Assembly (NCBI GenBank): GCA_045113695.1
Contig: JBGUJG010000109.1
Span: forward strand, 1-29,204
Length of the DNA stretch: 29,204 nucleotides
Direction: 5' to 3'
Source: UBA4246 sp045113695
GTDB taxonomy: Bacteria; Bacillota; Clostridia; Christensenellales; Aristaeellaceae
The translations under genes were made by a program, and so were the position numbers. Below the pieces are notes generated by a model, which was not told the origin of the DNA, searched no databases, and saw only the letters and a program-made list of their open reading frames with translations. How positions within the stretch are numbered: position 1 is the stretch's first letter; each line of letters starts with the position of its first letter. This document shows positions 1 through 6,819 of the stretch, one piece after another.

Positions 1-89
1 ACCCGTAGGTACGGTGAGGACGGCTGACACAGAGATGGCGCAAAAGGCGCCCGCAGATGTGCATGGGTTAGGTGAAAATCAGTATAAAG

Positions 90-125
90 AAGGGATGTTG
101 CAGTCTTCATTCTGCAATATCCCTT
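90..125 (+). repeat. Intergenic hairpin, 14-bp stem with 8-nt loop (family copy 1)
   Basis: The arms at 90-103 and 112-125 pair over 14 positions around an 8-nt loop. One pair (97/118) is G-U if the plus strand is transcribed and C-A if the minus strand is, so the fold favours plus. It lies just past the stop codon of the minus-strand LysR gene and could act as a terminator for it or for a plus-strand gene off the left edge. A closely similar hairpin, also with an 8-nt loop, lies at 28064-28099. The remaining bases 1-89 show no recognisable gene. Confidence 0.55.
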
Positions 126-137
126 TGCTTCGTATTT

Positions 138-1070
138 CTATATTGGAAGGTTTCCTGATTGTCCCATCCTCTCCTCCCAGTACGCCCGGCACAGCGCTAT
201 ATACCGCTTTTCCGTTTCCCCGAGAAAGCCGTCCTTCCTGCTGCAGAGGGTGATCAGCCAGCCCGGGCGCTGCGGGAGGCGGAAATAGACTACCCTGCCC
301 CCGTCCCCGGCGTAGCAGGCTGGCAGGAGGGCGCAGCCCAGGCTGGCTTCGACGATCCGGTACTTGCTGACGCTGCTGGACGTGGAAAAGAGCACCCGGG
401 GAGAAAAGCCCGCCTGTTCAAAGAGGGCGTCCGCCAGTTCCGACATCGTGGACGTCCGGTAGATGCGGATAAAGGGCTGGCCCGAAAAGCGGGAAAGATC
501 GGTCTCCGGCGCGTCCCGCCAGCGGACAGCCCCGCCTTCAGACAGGGGATTGTCCCGCGGCACGGCCAGCAGGATCTCCTCCCGCGCCATCAGGTGGTAC
601 AGATTATCATCCTGCTGGTCTTCGCTCAGGGTCGCCAGGCCCAGATCGATCTCGCCCAGGGAGATCAGCTTCTGCATCCTGCGGACGGGACATTCCACCG
701 GGTCCAGGCGCACCCCGGGGAACGCCCGGTGAAAAGCCGGGTAGACCGCCGTGAACATGTCGATGCCCCGCTCCGGGATAAGGCCTACGGCCAGCCTGCG
801 CCGGTTTTCCTCCGCTGCTTCCGCGATCCGGCCGTAGGCGTCCTTTTTCATCAGCAGCATGGCGCGGGCGGCCTTCAGGTACGTTTCCCCCGCCTCGGTC
901 GGCTGCCAGTTGGCTCTGGCGCGGCGGAACAGGGGCGTTCCCAGTTCCTCTTCCAGCTTCTGCAGCTGCTGATTGAGGGCGCTCTGCGTGATAAAGCGTT
1001 TTTCCGCCGCCCGGGTGATACTCTTTTCATCAGCGATGGCGACGATGTTTTCGATCAGGTGAAGGTCCAT
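138..1070 (-). CDS. LysR-family transcriptional regulator
   Basis: This 310-residue protein has the usual LysR length and layout. An N-terminal winged helix-turn-helix (residues 1-60) contains the typical ITRAAEKRFITQSALNQQL segment followed by LEEELGTPLFRR. A periplasmic-binding-protein-like effector domain follows (about 88-300). The start ATG has AAAGGAAG just upstream. The gene is divergent from a three-gene FAD oxidoreductase operon with about 134 bp between start codons, and that gap holds a T-N11-A palindrome. LysR proteins usually activate the divergent operon in response to a small effector and repress themselves. It therefore most likely controls the neighbouring dehydrogenase operon, though the effector cannot be read from sequence. 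Confidence 0.9.
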   Translation of the reverse strand: MDLHLIENIVAIADEKSITRAAEKRFITQSALNQQLQKLEEELGTPLFRRARANWQPTEAGETYLKAARAMLLMKKDAYGRIAEAAEENRRRLAVGLIPERGIDMFTAVYPAFHRAFPGVRLDPVECPVRRMQKLISLGEIDLGLATLSEDQQDDNLYHLMAREEILLAVPRDNPLSEGGAVRWRDAPETDLSRFSGQPFIRIYRTSTMSELADALFEQAGFSPRVLFSTSSSVSKYRIVEASLGCALLPACYAGDGGRVVYFRLPQRPGWLITLCSRKDGFLGETEKRYIALCRAYWEERMGQSGNLPI

Positions 1071-1083
1071 CTCTCTTCCTTTC

Positions 1084-1100
1084 TGTAAGCTGTGCTTACA
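1084..1100. promoter_or_regulatory. Probable LysR operator (T-N11-A palindrome)
   Basis: A perfect 7-bp inverted repeat with a 3-bp spacer (TGTAAGC-TGT-GCTTACA) contains the LysR-box form T-N11-A. Its centre lies about 64 bp upstream of the start predicted from the -10 box at 1144-1149, where LysR activators normally bind. A second, AT-rich dyad (1101-1115) lies between it and the -35 box. Binding by the adjacent LysR protein is inferred. Confidence 0.65.
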
Positions 1101-1120
1101 TATAAATTAATTATACATAT

Positions 1121-1149
1121 TTGACAAGTGTTTCGTTCTCCTGTATGAT
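1121..1149 (+). promoter_or_regulatory. Sigma-A promoter of the FAD oxidoreductase operon
   Basis: A perfect -35 box TTGACA (1121-1126) is followed after 17 bp by TATGAT (1144-1149), five of six bases matching the -10 consensus. Transcription would start near 1156, leaving a leader of about 50 nt before the ATG at 1205. Confidence 0.8.
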
Positions 1150-1204
1150 AAACCCGAAAACAAAGTTCCGCAACCCCTTTTTCCCCGGAAAGGAGCGAGA
1201 AAAG

Positions 1205-2674
1205 ATGCCATCCTATGACGTGATCATCATCGGCGGCGGCGTGATCGGCAGCGCCATCGCCCGGGAGCTGACCCGCTATCAGCTGTCCGTCGCCGTCCTG
1301 GAAAAGGAAAGCGACGTCTGCACCCAGACCTCCGGCCGCAACACCGGCATGCTGCACGCCGGCTTCCTGTACAAAACCGGGAGCCTCAAGGCTCAGTGCG
1401 CGGTGGAAGGCAACCTGGAGTTCGACGCCGTCGCCAGAGAACTGGACGTTCCCTTCAAGCGGACCGGCAAGCTGATCGTAGGCTTTACGGAAGAACACCG
1501 GCAGCGCCTGCTCACGATGATCGAGCGCGGCAAAGCCAACGGCGTCCCCGGCATGGAGCTGATCGACCGGAAGCGCATGGACGAAATCGACCCCTCCGCC
1601 GGCGGCAATTTTGCCATCTATTGTCCCAGCAGCGGCATTTTGGATCCCTTCATTTATACAGTTGCCCTGGCGGAAAACGCCGTCAGAAACGGGGCGAAGT
1701 ACCATCTTTACACCAAAGTGACCGGCCACGAGGTCCTGGAGGGCGGCGTTCACCTGCTCCATACCGACGGCAAAGGGGATTTTACCTGCCGATGGGTGAT
1801 CAACAGCGCGGGCCTTCAGAGCGCGGAGATCAGCGCCATGCTGGGCATTCCCGGGTATAAGATCCAGCCGGTCAAGGGCGAGTATTTCGTGCTGGACAAA
1901 AAGGCGGGCGCTTTCGCAAAGATCCCCGTCTACCCCGCCCCGACGCCGAAAAACACCTTCGATACCCACGCCACCCCGACCGTGGACGGCAACGTCCTGG
2001 TCGGCCCGAACAGCTTTAACGTGGCAGACGGCGAAGACTACAGCGTCAGCCAGCACGGCATGGACGGCCTGCAGGAGAGCGGCGCCCGCATGTTCAAACA
2101 CATGAAGCGGGACTATTACATCCGCACCTTCGCCGGAGCCAGGCCCAAGCGGGTCGATCCGGAAACCGGCGAGATCCAGGATTTCCTGATCGAGCGGCGG
2201 GAAGAGGTGCCCGGCGTCATCAACCTGGTCGGCATCGAAAGCCCGGGCCTGACCAGCGCCCTGCCGATCGCCCGTCGGGTGGTTAAGCTCCTTTCAGAAA
2301 AGGAAGCCCTGATCCCGAACCCCTCCTTTGATCCCGTCCGCCACGGCATCCGCCGCTTCCACGAATGCAGCGCGGAAGAGCAGGCGGCCATGATCCGGGA
2401 GAACCCGGACTATGGCGAAATCGTCTGCCGGTGCGAAACCGTCACGCGGGCGGAAATCATCACCGCCATCCATAATCCCCTGGGCGTCTGCACGGTCAAC
2501 GGCATCAAGGTCCGCACCAGGGCCAGCATGGGCCGCTGCCAGGGCGGATACTGCGAAACCCGGATCACCGCGATGATCCGCGAAGAGCTCGGCAAAGCGG
2601 CGGACGAAGTCCGCCTGGGCAGCGGGAATTCCTGGATGTTCACCGGTCACGTCAGAGAGGAGGAACAGGCATGA
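1205..2674 (+). CDS. FAD-dependent glycerol-3-phosphate dehydrogenase-like oxidoreductase (GlpA type) with C-terminal Fe-S domain
   Basis: This 489-residue protein begins with an FAD-binding Rossmann motif (GGGVIG, residues 10-15) in a DAO-family fold. The motif SGRNTGMLHAG follows, as in GlpA/LhgO-type 2-hydroxyacid or glycerol-3-phosphate dehydrogenases. The C-terminal part (about 401-460) has cysteines at 408, 410, 445 and 450 in the pattern CRC...GRCQGGYC, typical of a BFD-like [2Fe-2S]-binding domain found in anaerobic GlpA. The chosen ATG has AAGGAG nine bases upstream; an in-frame upstream start at 1121 overlaps the promoter and is rejected. The next gene starts inside the stop codon (ATGA). 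The likely role is oxidation of glycerol-3-phosphate or another hydroxy substrate with electrons passed to the partner subunits; the substrate is not certain. Confidence 0.8.
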   Translation: MPSYDVIIIGGGVIGSAIARELTRYQLSVAVLEKESDVCTQTSGRNTGMLHAGFLYKTGSLKAQCAVEGNLEFDAVARELDVPFKRTGKLIVGFTEEHRQRLLTMIERGKANGVPGMELIDRKRMDEIDPSAGGNFAIYCPSSGILDPFIYTVALAENAVRNGAKYHLYTKVTGHEVLEGGVHLLHTDGKGDFTCRWVINSAGLQSAEISAMLGIPGYKIQPVKGEYFVLDKKAGAFAKIPVYPAPTPKNTFDTHATPTVDGNVLVGPNSFNVADGEDYSVSQHGMDGLQESGARMFKHMKRDYYIRTFAGARPKRVDPETGEIQDFLIERREEVPGVINLVGIESPGLTSALPIARRVVKLLSEKEALIPNPSFDPVRHGIRRFHECSAEEQAAMIRENPDYGEIVCRCETVTRAEIITAIHNPLGVCTVNGIKVRTRASMGRCQGGYCETRITAMIREELGKAADEVRLGSGNSWMFTGHVREEEQA

Positions 2675-3906
2675 TGAAACGGCAGGCAGTCATCGTCGGC
2701 GGCGGGCCCGCGGGCCTCGCGGCAGCCCTCCGGATGAAAGAAAACGGCATCAGCGACATCCTGATCCTGGAGCGGGAGCACCTGCCCGGCGGCATCCTCC
2801 GCCAGTGCATCCATGACGGCTTCGGCCTGACCCGCTTCGGCGAGTCCCTCTCCGGCCCGGAATACGCCCAGCGTTTCATCGACAGGGTGGAGGAAGCGGG
2901 CATCGAATGCCTGACAGACTGCACCGTGCTGGATGTCTCCAAAGACAAGGTCGTGACGGCCGCCAGCAAGGTGCACGGTCTTCTGCAGATTGAGGCGGAC
3001 GCTGTCCTGCTGACCATGGGCTGCCGGGAGAGGACCCGCGGCGCCCTGGCTACCCCCGGCACCCGGCCTTCCGGCGTCTATACCGCCGGGGTCGCCCAGA
3101 GTTACATCAACCTGCAGAACATCATGGTGGGCCGCGAGATCGTGATCCTCGGCAGCGGGGACATCGGCCTGATCATGGCCCGCAGGCTGACCCTGGAAGG
3201 GGCTCACGTCAAGGGCGTCTACGAGGTCCAGTCCTACCCCAACGGCCTGCCCCGCAACATCGAGCAGTGCCTGAACGACTATCAGATCCCGCTGCATCTG
3301 AGCCACACGGTGGTCGAGATCAAAGGCCGGGAGCGGCTTTCCAGCGTCGTCGTTGCAGCGTGCGACGAGCGCTTCCGCCCGATCCCCGGGACGGAGGAAG
3401 AGATCCCCTGCGATACGCTGATCCTCTCCGTCGGCCTGATCCCCGAAAACGAGCTGACCCTGGGCGCCGGCATCGGACTGGATCCGCGGACCCGCGGCGC
3501 CTTCGTGGACGAAAACTGCCAGACGGAAGTGCCCGGCATCTTCGCCGCCGGCAACGTCCTGCACGTGCACGACCTGGTGGACTTTGTCTCCCTCGAAGCG
3601 GAAGCCCTGGCCGACAGCGCTGCCCGGTACCTGACGGAAGGCGGGCTGACCCCCTGCCCGCTGACCGTCGTAGCCGGGAGTGACGTGGGCCATGTGATCC
3701 CCCAGCGCGTCAGCGGCACGAAGGACTTTACCCTCTGGCTGCGCGTGCGCCGGCCCCTGAACGGTGTCAGCGTCGTCGTCCGGCAGGGCGGCCGGGAAAT
3801 CATGCGCAGGAAGATGCGCAAGGCCCTCCCGGCCGAAATGATCCAGCTCTCCGTCAAAGCGCAGAAACTGACTCAGGACGCGGATGTGGAGGTGTCTGTC
3901 GAATGA
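2671..3906 (+). CDS. FAD/NAD-dependent oxidoreductase subunit, partner of the GlpA-like protein
   Basis: This 411-residue pyridine-nucleotide-disulfide-oxidoreductase-fold protein has an N-terminal FAD motif (VGGGPAG, about residues 9-15) and a second nucleotide-binding motif (ILGSGDIGLIMARRL, about 157-171). A late FAD-contacting segment (FAAGNVLHVHDLVD) follows. The first domain holds RQCIHDGFG, with a cysteine often seen in this subfamily. Such proteins are annotated beside GlpA-like dehydrogenases and DUF1667 proteins in clostridia and spirochaetes, and probably carry electrons between the dehydrogenase and NAD(P) or another acceptor. The start overlaps the previous stop by four bases with AGGAGG seven bases upstream, and the end overlaps the next gene the same way, so the three are translationally coupled. 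Confidence 0.82.
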   Translation: MMKRQAVIVGGGPAGLAAALRMKENGISDILILEREHLPGGILRQCIHDGFGLTRFGESLSGPEYAQRFIDRVEEAGIECLTDCTVLDVSKDKVVTAASKVHGLLQIEADAVLLTMGCRERTRGALATPGTRPSGVYTAGVAQSYINLQNIMVGREIVILGSGDIGLIMARRLTLEGAHVKGVYEVQSYPNGLPRNIEQCLNDYQIPLHLSHTVVEIKGRERLSSVVVAACDERFRPIPGTEEEIPCDTLILSVGLIPENELTLGAGIGLDPRTRGAFVDENCQTEVPGIFAAGNVLHVHDLVDFVSLEAEALADSAARYLTEGGLTPCPLTVVAGSDVGHVIPQRVSGTKDFTLWLRVRRPLNGVSVVVRQGGREIMRRKMRKALPAEMIQLSVKAQKLTQDADVEVSVE

Positions 3907-4268
3907 AAAGGACCTTTACCTGTATCGTCTGCCCCAACGGCTGCGAAATCGAAACCGAATACGAGGGCACTCAGGTACTCTCCGTCACCGGCAACCTCTG
4001 CCCCAAGGGCAGAACCTATGTGACCCAGGAACTGGTTGACCCGCGCCGCACGATTGCCAGCAGCGTGCGCGTACTGGGCGGCACCCTGCCGCTGGCCAGC
4101 GTCCGCCTGAACCGCCCCATCCCCAAGGACCGGATCTTCGACGTGATGAAAGAGATCGGCAGCCGGACCCTTCAGGCCCCTGTCCGGATCGGAGATGTCG
4201 TGATCGAAAACGTCCTGGGACTGGACAGCGATGTGATCGTAACCAAAAACATCGACAGCAGGGCTTAA
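3903..4268 (+). CDS. DUF1667 Cys-motif protein, third subunit of the oxidoreductase operon
   Basis: This 121-residue protein opens with CIVCPNGCEIE and then GNLCPKG, giving four cysteines (7, 10, 14 and about 33) spaced like the [4Fe-4S] site at the N terminus of molybdopterin oxidoreductases. The family DUF1667 has no firmly assigned activity. Its constant place after GlpA/GlpB-like genes suggests an electron-transfer or scaffold subunit taking the place of GlpC. The start overlaps the upstream stop (ATGA). A rho-independent terminator follows about 60 bp after the stop. Metal binding is inferred from cysteine spacing only. Confidence 0.8.
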   Translation: MKRTFTCIVCPNGCEIETEYEGTQVLSVTGNLCPKGRTYVTQELVDPRRTIASSVRVLGGTLPLASVRLNRPIPKDRIFDVMKEIGSRTLQAPVRIGDVVIENVLGLDSDVIVTKNIDSRA

Positions 4269-4326
4269 CGGCTCCCCCGCCTTTTCCGCGCAGGCGGCTC
4301 CCGGGCTTTCCGGACGCCTGCGCTGT

Positions 4327-4353
4327 CCTCCGCCTGAACGGGCGGAGGTTTTG
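4327..4353 (+). terminator. Rho-independent terminator after the oxidoreductase operon
   Basis: An 8-bp stem CCTCCGCC/GGCGGAGG (4327-4334 with 4341-4348) with a 6-nt loop is followed directly by TTTTG. Another GC-rich inverted repeat (GCGCAGGCG with CGCCTGCGC) lies just upstream. Confidence 0.75.
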
Positions 4354-4394
4354 TATTGCCTGGCAGACGCCTCATGGATTGCGTTATTGCTTTT

Positions 4395-4427
4395 TGAATT
4401 TTAAACAGAATAAAAATTCATTTTTTT
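4395..4427 (+). promoter_or_regulatory. AT-rich leader of the aminotransferase with a hairpin and T-run
   Basis: The stretch 4381-4500 is strongly AT-rich in a GC-rich neighbourhood. It contains TGAATTTT (4395-4402) pairing with AAAATTCA (4413-4420), followed by seven T, resembling a weak terminator or attenuator. The segment TTTTGCAG occurs twice further on, near 4453 and 4483. No convincing -35/-10 pair was found, although the aminotransferase promoter must lie near here. Confidence 0.35.
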
Positions 4428-4528
4428 CATTTTTCAGGCAGGAATAATGTTTTTTTTGCAGAATAAAATCTTTGTTTTTTCCATTTTGCAGGAAAAACCA
4501 ATTCACCCAGAATCCGGAGGCGCACGTT

Positions 4529-5746
4529 ATGCCGCTGACACTGTCCAAAACCTGTCTGAACATTGCCCCTTCCATCACGCTGAAAATGAACGCCATCGTC
4601 GCCGAGATGCGCGACCGCGGGGAAGACGTTATTTCCCTGGGCGCGGGCGAACCGGACTTCATCACCCCCAGGCACATCCGGGAAGCCGGCAAAAAGGCCA
4701 TCGACGACGGCAAAACCAAATATACAGCCGCGAGCGGCATGCCCAGCCTGCGCCTGGCCGTCGCCAATTTCCTTTTGCGGGACAAAGGTCTGACCTATAC
4801 CCGCGAGGAAATCATCGTCGGCAACGGAGCCAAGCAGGTCATCCTAGGCGCCCTGCAGGCGATCCTCAACCCCGGCGACGAGGTGCTGATCCCCGGCCCC
4901 TGCTGGGTCAGCTATCCGGAAATGGTTCAGATGGCGGGCGGCGTTCCGGTGTGGATCAACACCACCAAGGAACAGGGCTTCGTCCCTTCCCGGGCGCAGA
5001 TCGAAAAGGCGATCACGCCCCGCACCAAGGCCCTGATGCTGAATTCCCCCAACAACCCCACCGGCGCTGTCTGGAGCAGGGAACAGCTGAAGATGCTGGC
5101 GGACCTGGCGGTTCATCACCAGTTTTATGTGATCAGCGACGAAATATACGAAAAGCTGGTCTATGACGGACAGAAGCACGTTTCCATCGCGTCGCTCGGA
5201 CGGCGGATCTTTGAGCAGACCATCGTCATCAGCGGCTTCAGCAAGGCCTACGCCATGACCGGATGGCGTCTCGGCTACGCCGCCGGCCCCCGGCCCGTGA
5301 TTGCCGCGATGGCCGCCTTCCAGAGCCACGCCACCGGCAACCCGAACTCTATCGCCCAGTACGCCGGTCTGGCTGCCCTGAACGGCGATCAGACCTGTGT
5401 GGAGGAGATGCGCCAATCCTTCGAAAAACGGCGGAACCTCATGTTCAGCTGCCTGACGCAGATCCCCCTGGTGACGCCTTTCAAGCCCCAGGGCGCTTTC
5501 TACATCCTGCTGGACATCCGGGAAACTTTCGGCCACGCTTTCAACGGGGCCGTGATCCACAACAGTCTGGATTTCGCGGAACTCCTGCTCAAGAACGCCC
5601 GCGTCTCCGTCGTCCCCGGCGACTCGTTCGGCGCGCCGGGCTACTGCCGCCTTTCCTACGCCATCGGCGAGGAGCGGATCCTGGAAGCCATCCGGAGAAT
5701 CGGGAATTTCGTCGATCACCTGAACGAGGCGCGCAGGAGCGCCTGA
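4529..5746 (+). CDS. Class I pyridoxal-phosphate aminotransferase, aspartate aminotransferase-like
   Basis: This 405-residue protein matches the length and motifs of the fold-type I aspartate aminotransferase family (subclass Ib). Visible marks are SLGAGEPDF near residue 40, LNSPNNPTGA (171-180), SDEIYEKLVYDG, and the PLP lysine in SGFSKAYAMTGWRLGY (Lys239), with the conserved Arg247. It transfers an amino group between aspartate (or a related amino acid) and 2-oxoglutarate. The ATG at 4529 is chosen because CCGGAGG lies eight bases upstream; an in-frame start at 4472 lies in the AT-rich leader. It stands alone between terminators. Specificity between aspartate, tyrosine or other donors cannot be fixed from motifs. 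Confidence 0.9.
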   Translation: MPLTLSKTCLNIAPSITLKMNAIVAEMRDRGEDVISLGAGEPDFITPRHIREAGKKAIDDGKTKYTAASGMPSLRLAVANFLLRDKGLTYTREEIIVGNGAKQVILGALQAILNPGDEVLIPGPCWVSYPEMVQMAGGVPVWINTTKEQGFVPSRAQIEKAITPRTKALMLNSPNNPTGAVWSREQLKMLADLAVHHQFYVISDEIYEKLVYDGQKHVSIASLGRRIFEQTIVISGFSKAYAMTGWRLGYAAGPRPVIAAMAAFQSHATGNPNSIAQYAGLAALNGDQTCVEEMRQSFEKRRNLMFSCLTQIPLVTPFKPQGAFYILLDIRETFGHAFNGAVIHNSLDFAELLLKNARVSVVPGDSFGAPGYCRLSYAIGEERILEAIRRIGNFVDHLNEARRSA

Positions 5747-5758
5747 TCTTTCCTGAAA

Positions 5759-5782
5759 GGGGCTGCACCGCAGCCTCTTTTT
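5759..5782 (+). terminator. Rho-independent terminator after the aminotransferase gene
   Basis: GGGGCTGC (5759-5766) pairs with GCAGCCTC (5770-5777), with one G-U pair, around a 3-nt loop. It is followed by five T, 12 bp after the aminotransferase stop codon. Confidence 0.85.
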
Positions 5783-6056
5783 CGGTTCCTCAGCGTTGTG
5801 TTTTCCGGCTGCCGCCGTATTGCTTCTGTCTTTTCGGGCTTTTCTTTCCCAAAAAATATGACTTTACATTTTCGTATAAATTGAATAAATATCTGATTGA
5901 CTAATTGTGCAGATTGCACAAATGCTGCCCTGCTTTGCCCTTCATCCGCGCGAATGCCTGAAACATTCGCGCGGATTGTTTTCTTTCTTTTTTTCTTCAG
6001 AACCCCAAAAGACGCAAAAGCTGGGAATCAACCGGAAAAAGAAACAAACCAAAAAC
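5783..6056 (+). other. Gene-free stretch with small dyad; possible small RNA
   Basis: No convincing protein gene lies here; the short open frames have no plausible start signals or recognisable product. The stretch is AT-rich around 5850-5905, has a small dyad TTGTGC-AGATT-GCACAA near 5905-5921, and ends in a very strong terminator (5944-5990). The first terminator already ends the aminotransferase mRNA. A second strong one with no gene before it suggests a short transcript starting in the AT-rich part. A -10-like TATAAA near 5875 has no good -35. Confidence 0.3.
5944..5990 (+). terminator. Strong orphan rho-independent terminator
   Basis: A perfect 13-bp stem (5944-5956 with 5964-5976), GC-rich at its centre, has a 7-nt loop and is followed by a T-rich run (TGTTTTCTTTCTTTTTTTC). 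It lies about 200 bp past the aminotransferase stop and 66 bp before the mraZ -35 box, so it insulates the dcw operon. Confidence 0.85.
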
Positions 6057-6085
6057 TTGAAAACTGAAAAAAAGTGGGGTAAAAT
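6057..6085 (+). promoter_or_regulatory. Sigma-A promoter of the mraZ/dcw operon
   Basis: TTGAAA (6057-6062) is followed after exactly 17 bp by TAAAAT (6080-6085). The spacer ends in the first GTGGGG element of the putative MraZ operator, so repressor bound there would block the promoter. Confidence 0.8.
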
Positions 6086-6131
6086 GGTGACAGTGGACAC
6101 GAAAGTGGAGATTTTGTGGCAGATTGTGTGG
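6074..6131 (+). promoter_or_regulatory. Probable MraZ operator: six TGG repeats near helical spacing
   Basis: TGG, mostly within GTGG, recurs at 6075, 6085, 6094, 6106, 6117 and 6129, i.e. at steps of 9-12 bp on the same face of the helix, from the promoter spacer to the mraZ start. MraZ from E. coli and other bacteria binds direct repeats built on TGGG with about 10-bp periodicity in its own promoter. Autoregulation by the downstream MraZ is inferred from position and pattern; the repeats are degenerate. Confidence 0.55.
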
Positions 6132-6138
6132 TGATCGA

Positions 6139-6714
6139 ATGCCGGACCATGAAAAGCATGACGGCTTATCCGGGCAGCCTCCGGAGGCCGGTCAGGGCAA
6201 TGAGCTGCCGGCGGCCGGTCAGCCGGCCGATCTCCGATCCCTTTACCAGAAGTCCCGCTGCCTGTTTTCCGGCAGCTACACGCACGGCATCGACGCCAAA
6301 GGGCGTCTGATCATTCCCGCCACATTCCGCGAAGATCTCGGTCCCAGATTTGTCGTTGCCCCGACGCCGGATTTTCAGGCTGTCGCCGTTTATCCGGTTC
6401 AGGAATGGATCCGCCAGGAAGAAAAGCTGGAAGCCCTGGCCGATCTGGACGCCCGAGCCATCCGGCTGATCAACCAGTTCAGCAAATACAGCTACAAGGA
6501 CAGCGAGACCGACCTTCAGGGCAGGCTGCTGCTGCCCCAGAAGCTGCGTTCCAAATATCTGGAAAACGTCCGCGATGTGGAAATCAGCGGCGCGAAAACG
6601 TTCATCCGCATCGTCAGCGCAGAAGCCGGCGAACGCGAGGACGAACTGTTCAGCCAGGATTTCCCGGATCCGCTGGCCTTTATCGCGGAGCTTCAGCAGC
6701 GCGGCCGCAGCTGA
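6139..6714 (+). CDS. mraZ: Transcriptional regulator MraZ
   Basis: This 191-residue protein contains the two SpoVT-AbrB-type swapped-hairpin domains of MraZ, each with its conserved box: FSGSYTHGIDAKGRLIIPA (about 43-61) and TDLQGRLLLPQKLR. MraZ forms a ring-shaped DNA-binding oligomer and represses the dcw operon it heads. Family members are usually about 140-150 residues and begin right at the first domain; this one carries about 40 extra polar N-terminal residues. The ATG at 6139 is preceded by a weak GGTG; a TTG at 6124 is possible. No Met, Val or Leu(TTG) start lies close to the first domain, so the extension seems real or a non-standard start is used. rsmH, normally next, is missing. 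Confidence 0.9.
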   Translation: MPDHEKHDGLSGQPPEAGQGNELPAAGQPADLRSLYQKSRCLFSGSYTHGIDAKGRLIIPATFREDLGPRFVVAPTPDFQAVAVYPVQEWIRQEEKLEALADLDARAIRLINQFSKYSYKDSETDLQGRLLLPQKLRSKYLENVRDVEISGAKTFIRIVSAEAGEREDELFSQDFPDPLAFIAELQQRGRS

Positions 6715-6819
6715 TCCGTCCCTGCCGCTCCCGTACTTTTCCTTTTGCTCCGGTTTTTTCATCGTTCTTTTCCTTTTCTGTTTTCACCGGCCCGGATTCC
6801 GATAGAATGAGGTGATCCC

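Noticed and set aside
14..253. Plus-strand open frame at the left edge
   Set aside because: It overlaps the end of the LysR gene and the hairpin at 90-125, with no ribosome binding site and no recognisable product.
4327..4353. Riboswitch after the oxidoreductase operon
   Set aside because: The stem-loops are short and end in T-runs, which is fully explained by transcription termination.
5907..6134. 75-codon plus-strand frame before mraZ
   Set aside because: It spans a strong terminator and the mraZ promoter and has low-complexity Lys-rich content.
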